A DNA stretch of 46,256 bases from a marine bacterium B5-7 (GTDB lineage Bacteria; Pseudomonadota; Gammaproteobacteria; Arenicellales; CAJQKF01), in contig BQJD01000029.1 of assembly GCA_021604525.1 (NCBI GenBank), forward strand, positions 1-46,256. The letters run 5' to 3'. The translations under genes and the position numbers were made by a program. Below, piece after piece: positions 8,872-17,690 of this stretch; the first letter of the stretch is position 1, and every line of letters starts with the position of its first letter. The notes below the pieces were generated by a model. It saw only the letters and a list, made by a program, of their open reading frames with translations, was not told the origin of the DNA and did no database searches.

Positions 8872-8893
8872 ACAGTCGAGTTGGTACATCCTT

Positions 8894-10264
8894 TTAAGTG
8901 GATGTCATGGCCAACGTATCATCGAGGCTTTTACGTGCCTTTGTGACCAGTTCATCAATACCGCTCTTGCCCAGAACCAATGGTGGCGCAATGATCATGG
9001 TGTCGCCAACGGCGCGCATCACGAGGCCATTGTTAAACGCATTTTCGCGGCAGTTAAGCCCTGTTTCGCCAGGCTTGTCGAAGGTGCCCATGGTTTTTTT
9101 ATCGGCAACCAGTTCCAGTGCGCCGAGGAATCCAATTCCACGAGCTTCGCCCACCAGTGGGTGATCGCCGAGCTCGCGCCATCGTTTTTGCAGGTAGGGA
9201 CCGGTTTCAGATGCCACAGTCTCAACGATATTTTCGCGTTTGATGATGTCAATATTGGCGCTGGCCACGGCGCAGCATACCGGATGTCCGGAGTAGGTGA
9301 AACCGTGGGCGAACTCGCCGCCTTCTTCGGTGAGAACCCGGGCGATACGATCTGACACCATGACGCCGCCAATCGGGAGATAGCCTGACGACATGCCCTT
9401 GGCAATCGGCATCAGGTCAGGTTGGAGATCATAGGTATTGCTGCCGAACCACTTGCCGGTACGACCAAAGCCGCAGATCACTTCATCAACCACCAGCAGT
9501 ATCTGGTAGTGGGAACAAATCCGTTTAATCTCGGGCCAATATGTATCGGGCGGAATGACTACACCACCGGCGCCCTGGATCGGTTCGGCGATAAAGGCGG
9601 CCACGCGATGTTCACCCAACTTGTTGATAGTCTCTTCAAGCTCCTGCGCCATCCGTAGTCCAAACTCGCCGGGGTCTTCATCGCGGCCTTCCTTGAACCA
9701 GTACGGCTGACCGATATGGGTGATATCGGGGATCGGCAGTCCTCCCTGCTCATGCATGAATTGCATGCCGCCGAGGCTTGCGCCTGCCATGGTGCTGCCG
9801 TGATAGGCATTTTGTCTGGATATAATGATTTTTTTGTCTGTCTGACCGAGACAACTCCAGTAGTGACGCACGGTACGTACCACAGTGTCGTTCGCTTCGG
9901 ATCCGGAGCCGGTAAAGAACACCTGGTTAAGATCGCCGGGCGCCAATTCACCCAGACGTTGAGCCAGATCGATGGCCGGTGGATGGGCTGTTTGAAAGAA
10001 GGCATTGTAGTAGGGCAATTCGCGCATTTGGCGATGTGCCGCCTCGGCGAGTTCCTCCCGCCCATAACCGACATTGACACACCAAAGTCCGGACATGCCG
10101 TCCAGATACTGCCTGCCGTCGGTGTCCCAGAGGTAGACGCCTTCAGCGCGATTAATGATGCGCGATCCCTTGGCATTGAGTTCTTTGTAATTTGTGAATG
10201 GATGCAGAAAATGGTCTCGATCCAGAGACTGCCATTCGTCGGTACTGCGTTTTGAATCGACCAT
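8894..10264 (-). CDS. spuC: SpuC-type polyamine (putrescine):pyruvate aminotransferase
   Basis: A 456-residue class III, PLP-dependent omega-aminotransferase. It closely follows the Pseudomonas SpuC pattern, for example GLWCVNVGYGREEL, YNAFFQTAHPP, FFTGSGSEAND, YHGSTMAGASLGG and HGFTYSGHPV. The PLP lysine is in MPIAKGMSSGY (about residue 289), and the cofactor Asp is in VVDEVICGFGRTG. SpuC transfers an amino group of putrescine to pyruvate, giving 4-aminobutanal and alanine. The start at 10264 is preferred because TTTGAGG precedes it and overlaps the TGA of the upstream ligase gene, which suggests translational coupling; an ATG five codons earlier would overlap that gene. The neighbouring PuuA/SpuI-like ligases support a polyamine role, but other omega-amino substrates are possible. 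Confidence 0.88.
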   Translation of the reverse strand: MVDSKRSTDEWQSLDRDHFLHPFTNYKELNAKGSRIINRAEGVYLWDTDGRQYLDGMSGLWCVNVGYGREELAEAAHRQMRELPYYNAFFQTAHPPAIDLAQRLGELAPGDLNQVFFTGSGSEANDTVVRTVRHYWSCLGQTDKKIIISRQNAYHGSTMAGASLGGMQFMHEQGGLPIPDITHIGQPYWFKEGRDEDPGEFGLRMAQELEETINKLGEHRVAAFIAEPIQGAGGVVIPPDTYWPEIKRICSHYQILLVVDEVICGFGRTGKWFGSNTYDLQPDLMPIAKGMSSGYLPIGGVMVSDRIARVLTEEGGEFAHGFTYSGHPVCCAVASANIDIIKRENIVETVASETGPYLQKRWRELGDHPLVGEARGIGFLGALELVADKKTMGTFDKPGETGLNCRENAFNNGLVMRAVGDTMIIAPPLVLGKSGIDELVTKARKSLDDTLAMTST

Positions 10265-10271
10265 ATAAACC

Positions 10272-11654
10272 TCAAACATTTAATAACAGATATTCGCGTT
10301 CCCAGGAGCTGATTACCTGGCTGAATGTCGCGACTTCAGATTCCTTGACGGCAATAAAAGCCTTGATGAAATCTTCACCGAAGATATCGCCAATAATTTT
10401 ATTTTCAGCCAGCAGTTCCATTGCCGCTTGCATACTACGGGGCAATTCCCACGGCATGTTATAGGCGCTGCCGACAATAGGCTCGGTGGGTTCGAGAGCT
10501 TCGATCATGCCGAGGTAGCCGCAGGCAAGTGACGCGGCAATGACCAGGTATGGATTGGCATCGGCGCCAGGAAGTCGGTTCTCCACGCGTCGTGCTTCGG
10601 CCGTGGACACCGGGATTCTAAGGCCGGTTGTGCGATTGTCATAACCCCACTGCAGATTTATGGGCGCAGCCTGATAACGGGTGATTCGACGGAATGAATT
10701 GACGTTCGGTGCAAGCATGGGCGAAGCCGCTGGCAAATACTTTTGCAAGCCTGCGATATGCGCGAAAAACAGGTCCGTCGGTTCGCCGTTGTCGCCCGAG
10801 AAAATATTCCGGCCGGTGTTTGTGTCAATCACGCTTTGATGGATATGCATGGCACTGCCCGGCTCACGCTGCATGGGTTTGGCCATGAAGGTCGCATACA
10901 TATTGTGTTTTAACGCCGCTTCCCGCAAAGTTCGTTTGAACAGAAATGCCTGGTCGGCGAGTTCCAGCGGATCGCCGTGCAGCAGGTTGACTTCCATTTG
11001 CGCTGCGCCGGATTCATGAATCAGCGTATCAATACCGATGTTTTGTTGCTCACAATAATCGTACAGATCTTCAAACAGCGGATCGAATTCGTTGACAGCA
11101 TCAATACTGAACGATTGTCGGCCGATCTCGGGACGACCGGAACGGCCGATTGGCGGTTCTAGTGGGTAGTCGGCGTCGATATTCGGTTTTACCAGGTAAA
11201 ACTCAAGCTCCGGCGCAACCACCGGCTCGAAACCGCGTTCGCGATAAAGACGCAGGATTTTTTGTAATACATAACGTGGCGCAATTTGCACCGGCGTGCC
11301 ATCGTTATAAAAACAGTCGTGGATGATCACTGCTGTCGGCTCGGTCGACCAGGGTACCGGTCGAATCGTCTTGGGATCCGGCCACAACACGATATCACCA
11401 TCGTTTGGGCTGACGACGCTGAAATCCTCAGGGTACTCACCGGTAACCGTTTGCAATAAAACTGCCTCAGGCAGCCTCAACCCGGCCTCCTCGCTATACT
11501 TCTCTGACGGGATGATCTTGCCTCGGGCGATACCGGTTATATCTGGTATTATCCCCTCGACTTCGTCGATGTGGTGCTTGCGAAGCCATTCCCGTATTGG
11601 CTTGATCAGAGCCGGATCAACGTTGGGTTGTTGATCCTGTTGTTCTTGGGTCAT
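10272..11654 (-). CDS. Glutamine synthetase family gamma-glutamylpolyamine ligase (SpuI/PuuA-like)
   Basis: About 460 residues of the glutamine synthetase superfamily. Relatives next to SpuC ligate glutamate to putrescine or other polyamines using ATP. Visible are EVEGIIPDITGIARGK in the beta-grasp domain, the metal/glutamate region APELEFYLV, the ATP region TFMAKPMQREPGSAMHIHQS, NSFRRI and the Arg-rich RVENRLPGADANPY. The start at 11654 gives an N-terminus like relatives; an ATG 38 codons upstream would add an unlike Asn/His-rich stretch and overlap the divergent gene. No good Shine-Dalgarno is visible before it. Seven bases separate its stop from spuC. A second, different member of the family is encoded divergently. 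Confidence 0.87.
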   Translation of the reverse strand: MTQEQQDQQPNVDPALIKPIREWLRKHHIDEVEGIIPDITGIARGKIIPSEKYSEEAGLRLPEAVLLQTVTGEYPEDFSVVSPNDGDIVLWPDPKTIRPVPWSTEPTAVIIHDCFYNDGTPVQIAPRYVLQKILRLYRERGFEPVVAPELEFYLVKPNIDADYPLEPPIGRSGRPEIGRQSFSIDAVNEFDPLFEDLYDYCEQQNIGIDTLIHESGAAQMEVNLLHGDPLELADQAFLFKRTLREAALKHNMYATFMAKPMQREPGSAMHIHQSVIDTNTGRNIFSGDNGEPTDLFFAHIAGLQKYLPAASPMLAPNVNSFRRITRYQAAPINLQWGYDNRTTGLRIPVSTAEARRVENRLPGADANPYLVIAASLACGYLGMIEALEPTEPIVGSAYNMPWELPRSMQAAMELLAENKIIGDIFGEDFIKAFIAVKESEVATFSQVISSWEREYLLLNV

Positions 11655-11752
11655 GTCGTGGTTATTGTGGTTATTTATGTGTAATACATTAATTATGGCG
11701 ACTTTCGAGTCGATTCGCACGCGTGACAGTGTGAAATAGTGGGGTAGTTGAG
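11655..11752. promoter_or_regulatory. Divergent control region between the two ligase genes
   Basis: A 98-bp region holding both divergent promoters. It contains a perfect tandem GTGGTTATT repeat (11658-11675) immediately before the leftward start, and a CGACT-TTCG-AGTCG hairpin (11699-11712). Either may be an operator, but no regulator gene is adjacent and no confident promoter boxes are visible. Confidence 0.4.
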
Positions 11753-13108
11753 ATGGCGGCCGGATCAAACAGTACAGATATTGGCTTTGATTTAAGTAAC
11801 TTCACTCATGTTGACGCATTGCTTCCGGACATTAACGGCGTGTTGCGTGGCAAGCGTTTGGCGATTGAGGAATTTACCAAACTGATCGAAAACGGGGTGC
11901 AGTTACCAGGAACCATATTCACTACGGATATTACCGGTGCAACGGTCGATCTCGAGGATATCGGGTTGTTGATAGGCGATCCGGATATGCTCTGCCTGCA
12001 CTCACCGGCAACCATTTGTCCTGTCCCTTGGGATGAAGGTGTCGCCCAGGTCATGCTCTCCATGTATACCCTGGATGGTGAGCCGTTTTTCGCTGATCCC
12101 CGGCATGTGCTGCAAAGAATCCTGAAGCGTTTCAAAGACGATGGCCTGTCTCCGGTGCTGGCTATGGAAGTCGAGTTTTACCTGACTGACTATGACGGCA
12201 AGGCGCTCAAGCCTGAATTGCCGCACTCACCATTGAGCGGTGAGCAGGAATGGAGCGTGCAGGTTTACGGTATGACCGAACTATGGGATTTCAGTGAATT
12301 CCTTGGCGATGTCGAGCATTTTTGCAAAGTTCAGGGTGTGCCGGCATCAGCGGCCAGTTCCGAATATGCTCCTGGACAGTTCGAGATTAATCTTGACCAC
12401 ACCGATGACGTGATCTCGGCGTGTGAACACGTGCTGATGCTCAAGAACATTATCAGGCAGGCTGCAAACTTGCATGGCATGTGCGCAACTTTTATGGCCA
12501 AGCCGTTTGAAGAGCGCGCCGGAAACGGTTGCCATGTTCATGTCAGTGTCCTCGATAACCATGGCAACAATATCTTTAGCGATGACGACCCAACTGGAAG
12601 TGATTCGTTAAAACATGCCATAGCTGGACTTATCAATACCATGGCGGACTGTACAGCGATATTCGCGCCGGGCGCGAATTCCTACCGTCGTCTGGTGCGC
12701 GGTGCGTATGCGCCGGTTCACCTGTCCTGGGACGACAATAACCGTACTGTGGCGCTTCGAATTCCGGCAAGTGATCCCGTGGCGCGCCGGGTCGAACATC
12801 GGGTTGCCGGCGCTGATGTCAATCCATGGTTATTTGTCTCAGCCGTACTGGGCGGAATTCATCAAGGTCTCACACTGAAAAGCGAGCCGCCAAAGAAAAT
12901 TGAAGGAAATGCATACAAGCAATCATTGCCGGGTATTCCGGATAACTGGAAAGAGGCATTAGAGCGTTTCAGTGAGTCTGCATTTATCGATGATTATTTT
13001 GGGCGAGAGTTCGCGACGGTATATGCACGTATAAAAAACCACGAGCGGGAAATATTTGAGCGCGCAATTACCACACTTGAGTATCAGTGGTATATGCGCC
13101 GAATCTAG
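11753..13108 (+). CDS. Glutamine synthetase family protein (gamma-glutamylpolyamine ligase-like)
   Basis: A 451-residue member of the glutamine synthetase superfamily, clearly different from its divergent neighbour. The order of elements is DALLPDINGVLRGKR (beta-grasp), AMEVEFYLTD (metal and substrate side), GQFEINLDH, TFMAKPFEERAGNGCHVHVS (nucleotide side), NSYRRLV and RRVEHRVAGADVNPW. The family includes PuuA and PauA, which condense glutamate with putrescine, cadaverine, spermidine or other amines in the cytoplasm. Having two divergent ligases beside a SpuC-type transaminase suggests use of more than one amine. The usual downstream partners (PuuB oxidase, PuuC dehydrogenase, PuuD hydrolase) are not in the window. 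It ends convergently with the BKACE gene. Confidence 0.85.
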   Translation: MAAGSNSTDIGFDLSNFTHVDALLPDINGVLRGKRLAIEEFTKLIENGVQLPGTIFTTDITGATVDLEDIGLLIGDPDMLCLHSPATICPVPWDEGVAQVMLSMYTLDGEPFFADPRHVLQRILKRFKDDGLSPVLAMEVEFYLTDYDGKALKPELPHSPLSGEQEWSVQVYGMTELWDFSEFLGDVEHFCKVQGVPASAASSEYAPGQFEINLDHTDDVISACEHVLMLKNIIRQAANLHGMCATFMAKPFEERAGNGCHVHVSVLDNHGNNIFSDDDPTGSDSLKHAIAGLINTMADCTAIFAPGANSYRRLVRGAYAPVHLSWDDNNRTVALRIPASDPVARRVEHRVAGADVNPWLFVSAVLGGIHQGLTLKSEPPKKIEGNAYKQSLPGIPDNWKEALERFSESAFIDDYFGREFATVYARIKNHEREIFERAITTLEYQWYMRRI

Positions 13109-13170
13109 AACCTGTCATCAGTAACGGAGCATTTGGATTTGTAATGTCGTATGCCGCCATCCATCGGGTT

Positions 13171-14031
13171 CTAGTCGTGAACGCCAAGTAGTCGACGTGC
13201 ATCATCGGCATTTGCAATCATGAATCCGTGTTCACTTAGTGTCTTGGCTGTCAAGGATACGGATTCAGCCGAATCTGCCAGAGCGCTACCATCTGGCTTC
13301 AGAACATTATTTTCGAACCCGACCCTTGCATGACCACCGCATTCGACCGCATATCGCATGCAATCGATTTCATGTTGTCCGAAGGCGCACACCATGAATG
13401 GCATGTCATGGGCCATTGCATCAATGAATGGATCGAGGTCGGTGGGGAGTGAATCCCGTGAGCGCATATAACGGCCGAGCACAAACAGTAGCGGATAATT
13501 CTTCCGCGGGATTATTCCATCGTCCATGAGGCGATCGATCTGTGTGACCTGATCGCTTGAATAAAGAATTATTTGTACCGATACTCCGGCAAGGTCAAGA
13601 TATTCGAATAACCTGGTCGTTCGATCCAGGTCCTGTGATGTTCCATCACGTACCGTCTCGGCCAGTGCGAGGGATATAAAATTCGATTGAATTTTGATGA
13701 TTGCTTCGAACTGTTCCATCGCTTCATATCGACCCGCGGCTTCAGTGGTTACCTGGATCAATATCGAATCGCCAAGACGTTCACGAAGCGTATTTATTGC
13801 CTTTTCGTAGCAGGTGGCATCTAGCGTGTGCAGCCCTTTACTATTGCGAACATGCAGGTGCAGCATGGATGCGCCGGCCATAGCGCAACGTTCGGCCTCA
13901 TCTACAATTTGTTCGGTTGTGATCGGCAGTCCGGGATAATCTGTCGGTGTTTTGTATGCGCCGGTGGGTGCGGCCGCGATGATGATTGGTGTTTTCCTTG
14001 TGGTGGTTTTTACTTTTGTCGAGCCGGTCAT
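13171..14031 (-). CDS. Beta-keto acid cleavage enzyme (BKACE, DUF849 family)
   Basis: A 286-residue TIM-barrel enzyme of the family typified by Kce, which condenses a beta-keto acid with acetyl-CoA to give acetoacetate and a new CoA ester. The zinc-binding pair is in MLHLHVRN (His58, His60), and the late family motif is GGHARVGFENN (about residues 232-242). The start AAAPTGAY and LPITTEQIVDEAERC also match the family, though the N-terminus differs somewhat from the typical TxAxxGA pattern. Its ATG lies two bases after the stop of the class III aminotransferase gene, so the two proteins are probably made together. The likely sequence is transamination of a beta-amino acid to a beta-keto acid, then cleavage by this enzyme; the actual substrate is unknown. 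Confidence 0.87.
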   Translation of the reverse strand: MTGSTKVKTTTRKTPIIIAAAPTGAYKTPTDYPGLPITTEQIVDEAERCAMAGASMLHLHVRNSKGLHTLDATCYEKAINTLRERLGDSILIQVTTEAAGRYEAMEQFEAIIKIQSNFISLALAETVRDGTSQDLDRTTRLFEYLDLAGVSVQIILYSSDQVTQIDRLMDDGIIPRKNYPLLFVLGRYMRSRDSLPTDLDPFIDAMAHDMPFMVCAFGQHEIDCMRYAVECGGHARVGFENNVLKPDGSALADSAESVSLTAKTLSEHGFMIANADDARRLLGVHD

Positions 14032-14033
14032 GG

Positions 14034-15365
14034 TTATTGAACCGACTTCAGTACGCTATCGATGGATGTTGATAATTTGGAGACAATTTCATCCACCTGG
14101 CTGCTGTCGATGATGAATGGCGGCGCCAGCAATATATGGTGCCCTCGTTTGCCATCGATGGTGCCACTCATCGGGTAACACATCAGGCCGTTATTGAGTG
14201 CTTCAGCCTTGATGCGTGTATGCAGGGGGAGTGCCGGATCAAAGGTTTCCCGGGAATCGCGATCACGTACCAGTTCGATGCCGAGAAATAATCCACGACC
14301 TCTGATATCACCGATGTGTGGATGTGATTTAAATTGCGTCTTCAGCGCACCTTTGAGTTCATTGCCGCGTTGAGTAACGTTATCCAAAAGCTTGTCGCGT
14401 TCAATCACTTGAAGTGTGGCAACAGCCGCAGCACAGGCTGCCGGATGCCCCATGAAGGTGTGTCCATGTTGAAAAAAACCACTGCCTTCCTTGATAGCTT
14501 CATAGATCTTTCGAGATGCGAGCAACGCACCGATAGGCTGATAGCCTGCTGCCAGCCCTTTGGCTATCGTTACCAGATCACCGCATACATCATCCTGTTC
14601 ACAGGCGAATAACGTCCCTGTACGTCCCATGCCGCACATGACTTCATCAAGTATCAACAGCACACCGTAACGGTCGCATATCTCGCGCAGTCGTTTGAAG
14701 TATCCCGGTGCGGGTACCAGTGCACCTGCAGTCGCGCCGACTACCGGTTCAGCGATGAATGCGATTACTGTCTCCGGTCCGAGTTCGGTGAGCTTTTCTT
14801 CAAGCTCATTGGCGACTCGCAGACCGTACTGTTCGAGGGTTTCGTCGTCACTTTTGTCGCGATAGGGATAACAGGGAGAGATGTGGTGAGCTTCCATCAA
14901 CAGGGGCCTGAACTGTGCTCGTCGCCATTGGTTTCCGCCAACGGACAGAGCGCCCAGGGTATTGCCATGATAGCTCTGACGTCTTGAGATAAATCGATGC
15001 CTGCCCGGTTCACCAATCTCTAAAAAGTACTGTCTGGCCATTTTAAGCGATGCTTCGATCGCTTCCGATCCACCGGACATGAAGTACACCCGGTCAAGAT
15101 CTCCTGGAGCCCTCTCGCATAGCATATCGGCCAGCTTTTCCATGGGTTCGTTAGTGAAAAACGAAGAGTGCGCGTACGGTATTCGATCGAGCTGTGACTT
15201 GATGGCTTCGATTACGTACGGATTATTATGACCGAGACAGGACACTGCTGCGCCTGACGATGCATCGAGATAATGTTTGCCTTGATCATCGATAATATAG
15301 GCGCCCTCACCGCGAACGGCCGTGGAGAGGTTAATGGCGGTATGACGATGAAATACGTGATTCAT
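14034..15365 (-). CDS. Class III PLP-dependent aminotransferase
   Basis: A 443-residue omega-aminotransferase. It has the cofactor-binding pattern MSGGSEAIEASLKMAR, SYHGNTLGALSVGG, the Asp of LILDEVMCGMGRTG and the PLP lysine in TIAKGLAAGYQP (about residue 269). C-terminal PPFIIDSSQVDEIV is also typical. It differs clearly from the SpuC-type enzyme in this window. It is two bases upstream of the BKACE gene, and a divergently organised RpiR regulator and TRAP importer lie just beyond, so I infer that it deaminates a substrate brought in by that importer and passes a keto acid to BKACE. No strong ribosome binding site precedes the ATG. Confidence 0.88.
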   Translation of the reverse strand: MNHVFHRHTAINLSTAVRGEGAYIIDDQGKHYLDASSGAAVSCLGHNNPYVIEAIKSQLDRIPYAHSSFFTNEPMEKLADMLCERAPGDLDRVYFMSGGSEAIEASLKMARQYFLEIGEPGRHRFISRRQSYHGNTLGALSVGGNQWRRAQFRPLLMEAHHISPCYPYRDKSDDETLEQYGLRVANELEEKLTELGPETVIAFIAEPVVGATAGALVPAPGYFKRLREICDRYGVLLILDEVMCGMGRTGTLFACEQDDVCGDLVTIAKGLAAGYQPIGALLASRKIYEAIKEGSGFFQHGHTFMGHPAACAAAVATLQVIERDKLLDNVTQRGNELKGALKTQFKSHPHIGDIRGRGLFLGIELVRDRDSRETFDPALPLHTRIKAEALNNGLMCYPMSGTIDGKRGHHILLAPPFIIDSSQVDEIVSKLSTSIDSVLKSVQ

Positions 15366-15419
15366 GATTTGGCGTCTGATGCGGGGTGTGAATCGAAAAA
15401 TGGAAACTTGTTTTTACAA

Positions 15420-16316
15420 CTACAAGGAAATGCCAAGTTGCTGAAAGAGTATCTCGCGGGAATGTAATGTCTGGCGAGCGCTATCTCCCAGATCACGAGC
15501 AACCAATATGAGTAAACCCTCAAGCAACGTCGCCCATGCTGCGGTACCGTTAACGTAATAATCGCCACTGGAAGGTATAACGAAAGTACATTGGCTATTG
15601 GTCGCTAACGGTGAGGCACTTGAATCCGTGAAGGCAAGTATCGGTATACCGTTCTGAGCGGCTATCTTGCTGGAGTCAACTGTCGCCCGTGTGTACGGAT
15701 TGCAACCGAGAACAACCAGCAAGTCATCGCAGTTGAGTTGCGACAGGGAGTGAGCAATACCGTGACCGGCTTCGCCGAGAATCGATACACGATTGCGAAT
15801 CAATCCGAGTCCGTAAGACAGAAAGTTGGCCATTGAATAAAACTGCCTCAAACCGTGTATTCGGACTTCGCGTGCGGAGCACAGCATGGACGAAGCAGTT
15901 TCAAGTTGAGACGGATCAATAGTGGCAGCGAGTTTTGCAAGGTTGGATGATTCGTCACCGACGACTTTCAGGAAAAAATCGAGGGTTTGATTTTCGGGGC
16001 CGTCACGATTGATCAGCTCGTCGATTTTGCGAAGGTAATGTGTTCCTTCACCACCTGCCACATGTCGTCTGAAAACACTTTGCAAGTCATTGAAACCACT
16101 ATATCCAAGGCGTTTGGCGAGTCGGGTCAGCGTTGACGGGTTGACGTCCAGCCTGGCGGCAAGATCGGTTATCGAATAAACGGCAGAGAGTTGCGGCTCA
16201 TCAACCAATCGCGCCAGGGTCTGAAAGGCACGTGGTCCAAGGGATATCGTTGAAGTGCTGGTATTGACCCTGTTTACTAAGGATTTTAGTTGATTCAGTG
16301 TTTCCGGCGCCGACAA
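15420..16316 (-). CDS. MurR/RpiR family transcriptional regulator
   Basis: A 298-residue regulator. The N-terminal RpiR-type helix-turn-helix is around residues 45-80 (SITDLAARLDVNPSTLTRLAKRLG, broken here into SITDLAARLDVNPSTL and TRLAKRLGYSGFNDLQ), and a SIS ligand-binding domain follows at about 125-270 (VRIHGLRQFYSMANFLSYGL, LLVVLGCNPYTRATV, NGIPILAFTDS). SIS domains usually sense phosphosugars, but RpiR regulators beside transport and amino-acid genes also sense other metabolites. It lies 54 bp upstream of the aminotransferase-BKACE pair on the same strand and is divergent from the TAXI-TRAP genes, the usual position for a local regulator of both units. Confidence 0.92.
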   Translation of the reverse strand: MSAPETLNQLKSLVNRVNTSTSTISLGPRAFQTLARLVDEPQLSAVYSITDLAARLDVNPSTLTRLAKRLGYSGFNDLQSVFRRHVAGGEGTHYLRKIDELINRDGPENQTLDFFLKVVGDESSNLAKLAATIDPSQLETASSMLCSAREVRIHGLRQFYSMANFLSYGLGLIRNRVSILGEAGHGIAHSLSQLNCDDLLVVLGCNPYTRATVDSSKIAAQNGIPILAFTDSSASPLATNSQCTFVIPSSGDYYVNGTAAWATLLEGLLILVARDLGDSARQTLHSREILFQQLGISL

Positions 16317-16524
16317 TTGGGTAATCCCGCTGTTTGCAGATTCATCTGATGGTACTGATGGCCGTGTTGAAATGCAATTGACTGTTGCGCTAGTATGAAG
16401 TTCGCAAAAACTGAATGCAGGCGTGGTTTTACCAGGTCATGTATTGTGTTTTACTGGTTGCTGTCGGTGCTCGTAAACCGATAGGCAAGTCATTCTTATA
16501 ATAAGCAACATGAGGAGTTCATCT
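16317..16524. promoter_or_regulatory. Divergent RpiR / TAXI-TRAP control region
   Basis: A 208-bp region between the regulator and importer genes. A TATAAT lies at 16497-16502, with only a weak -35 match (TAAACC, 16474-16479); use of it would leave a very short leader. GAGGAG at 16512-16517, seven bases before the ATG at 16525, sets the start of the binding-protein gene. No obvious palindromic RpiR operator was found by eye. Confidence 0.4.
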
Positions 16525-17514
16525 ATGATGAAAACCAAATCCCTGACATCGGCGCTGGTCGCGGCCGGACTTTTGGTTGGCAGTGCGGCGGTAACCTCTA
16601 CCGCATCGGCTGAAGATACCTTCGTAACAATTGGTACTGGTGGCGTAACCGGTGTGTATTATCCGACGGGTGGAGCTATCTGTCGCTTGGTCAACAAAGG
16701 CCGAAAAGAACATGGCGTGCGCTGTTCGGTTGAATCCACCGGCGGCTCTGTATACAACATAAATGCTATTCGCGGCGGCGAGCTGGATCTGGGTGTTGCC
16801 CAGTCCGACTGGCAATATCATGCTTACAACGGCACCGGTAAGGAAGCTTTTATTGAAGCCGGGCCCTTCACGGAACTGCGTGCTGTATTCTCGGTTCATC
16901 CGGAACCGGTCAGCATAGTTGCCCGAAAGGATGCAAATATCAAGCACGTCAGCGATCTGGTCGGTAAACGGGTAAACATTGGTAACCCGGGTTCAGGCAC
17001 AGAAGCCACCTGGAACGTACTCTGGGCGGCCATGGGCCACACCAACGATGACCTGAAACTTGCCGCGCAATTGAAATCATCGGAAACCCCAGCGGCTCTG
17101 TGTGACAACAAGATCGATGCGTTCTTCTGGCTGGTGGGTAACCCGGCCGCACTAAACAAGGAGGCGACTACCACGTGTGATGCAAATATTGTGGAAGTAA
17201 GTGGCGACGCAGTCGATAAGCTGGTAGCCGAGAACTCATTCTACCGCTATGCCACCATCCCGGGCGGGATGTACAACGGCAATCCTGACGATATCAAGAC
17301 ATTTGGTGTGGGCGCGACTTTCGTATCTTCTACCGCAGTGCCTGAAGATGTTGTCTATGTGATTGTGAAGTCTGTCTTTGAGAATTTTGAAGATTTCAAG
17401 AAGCTACATCCGTCATTTGCTGATTTGAAAGAGTCAGAGATGATCAAGGATGGTCTGTCAGCGCCACTCCACGACGGGGCGGTTAAGTACTATAAGGAAC
17501 GAGGCTGGATGTAG
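16525..17514 (+). CDS. TAXI family TRAP transporter solute-binding protein
   Basis: A 329-residue periplasmic binding protein of the TAXI subclass of TRAP importers. The start at 16525 is chosen because GAGGAG precedes it; an ATG at 16510 overlaps that site. A Sec signal peptide of about 27 residues ends near TASA-ED. The mature start [19 protein letters not shown] is the hallmark of the family, followed by [21 protein letters not shown], split here as STGGSVYNI and LDLGVAQSD, and later [14 protein letters not shown]. Binding proteins of this class capture organic acids or amino acids such as glutamate-like compounds; the ligand is not predictable. A strong terminator directly follows, then the permease gene. 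Confidence 0.95.
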   Translation: MMKTKSLTSALVAAGLLVGSAAVTSTASAEDTFVTIGTGGVTGVYYPTGGAICRLVNKGRKEHGVRCSVESTGGSVYNINAIRGGELDLGVAQSDWQYHAYNGTGKEAFIEAGPFTELRAVFSVHPEPVSIVARKDANIKHVSDLVGKRVNIGNPGSGTEATWNVLWAAMGHTNDDLKLAAQLKSSETPAALCDNKIDAFFWLVGNPAALNKEATTTCDANIVEVSGDAVDKLVAENSFYRYATIPGGMYNGNPDDIKTFGVGATFVSSTAVPEDVVYVIVKSVFENFEDFKKLHPSFADLKESEMIKDGLSAPLHDGAVKYYKERGWM

Positions 17515-17526
17515 CACAGCGCCAGG

Positions 17527-17562
17527 AAAACGGGGGGATTCACATCCCCCCGTTTTCATTTT
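17527..17562 (+). terminator. Strong intrinsic terminator inside the TRAP operon
   Basis: A perfect 13-bp stem (AAAACGGGGGGAT, 17527-17539, against ATCCCCCCGTTTT, 17544-17556) with a TCAC loop and a T-rich tail (TTTTCATTTT). It lies just after the binding-protein gene and before the permease gene. It would let most transcripts end after the abundant periplasmic protein and would also protect that mRNA from 3' decay. Confidence 0.9.
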
Positions 17563-17690
17563 GATCGCAAACGATAAGTGACCGCTGGTGCAAGAATAAT
17601 GTCCACCCCAGGCAATACATAACAACCCGATATTGCAATTCGCAAACCTGTTTCAGCGTTTGCCGGGTATAAGAAAAGGAGATGAGGGAG

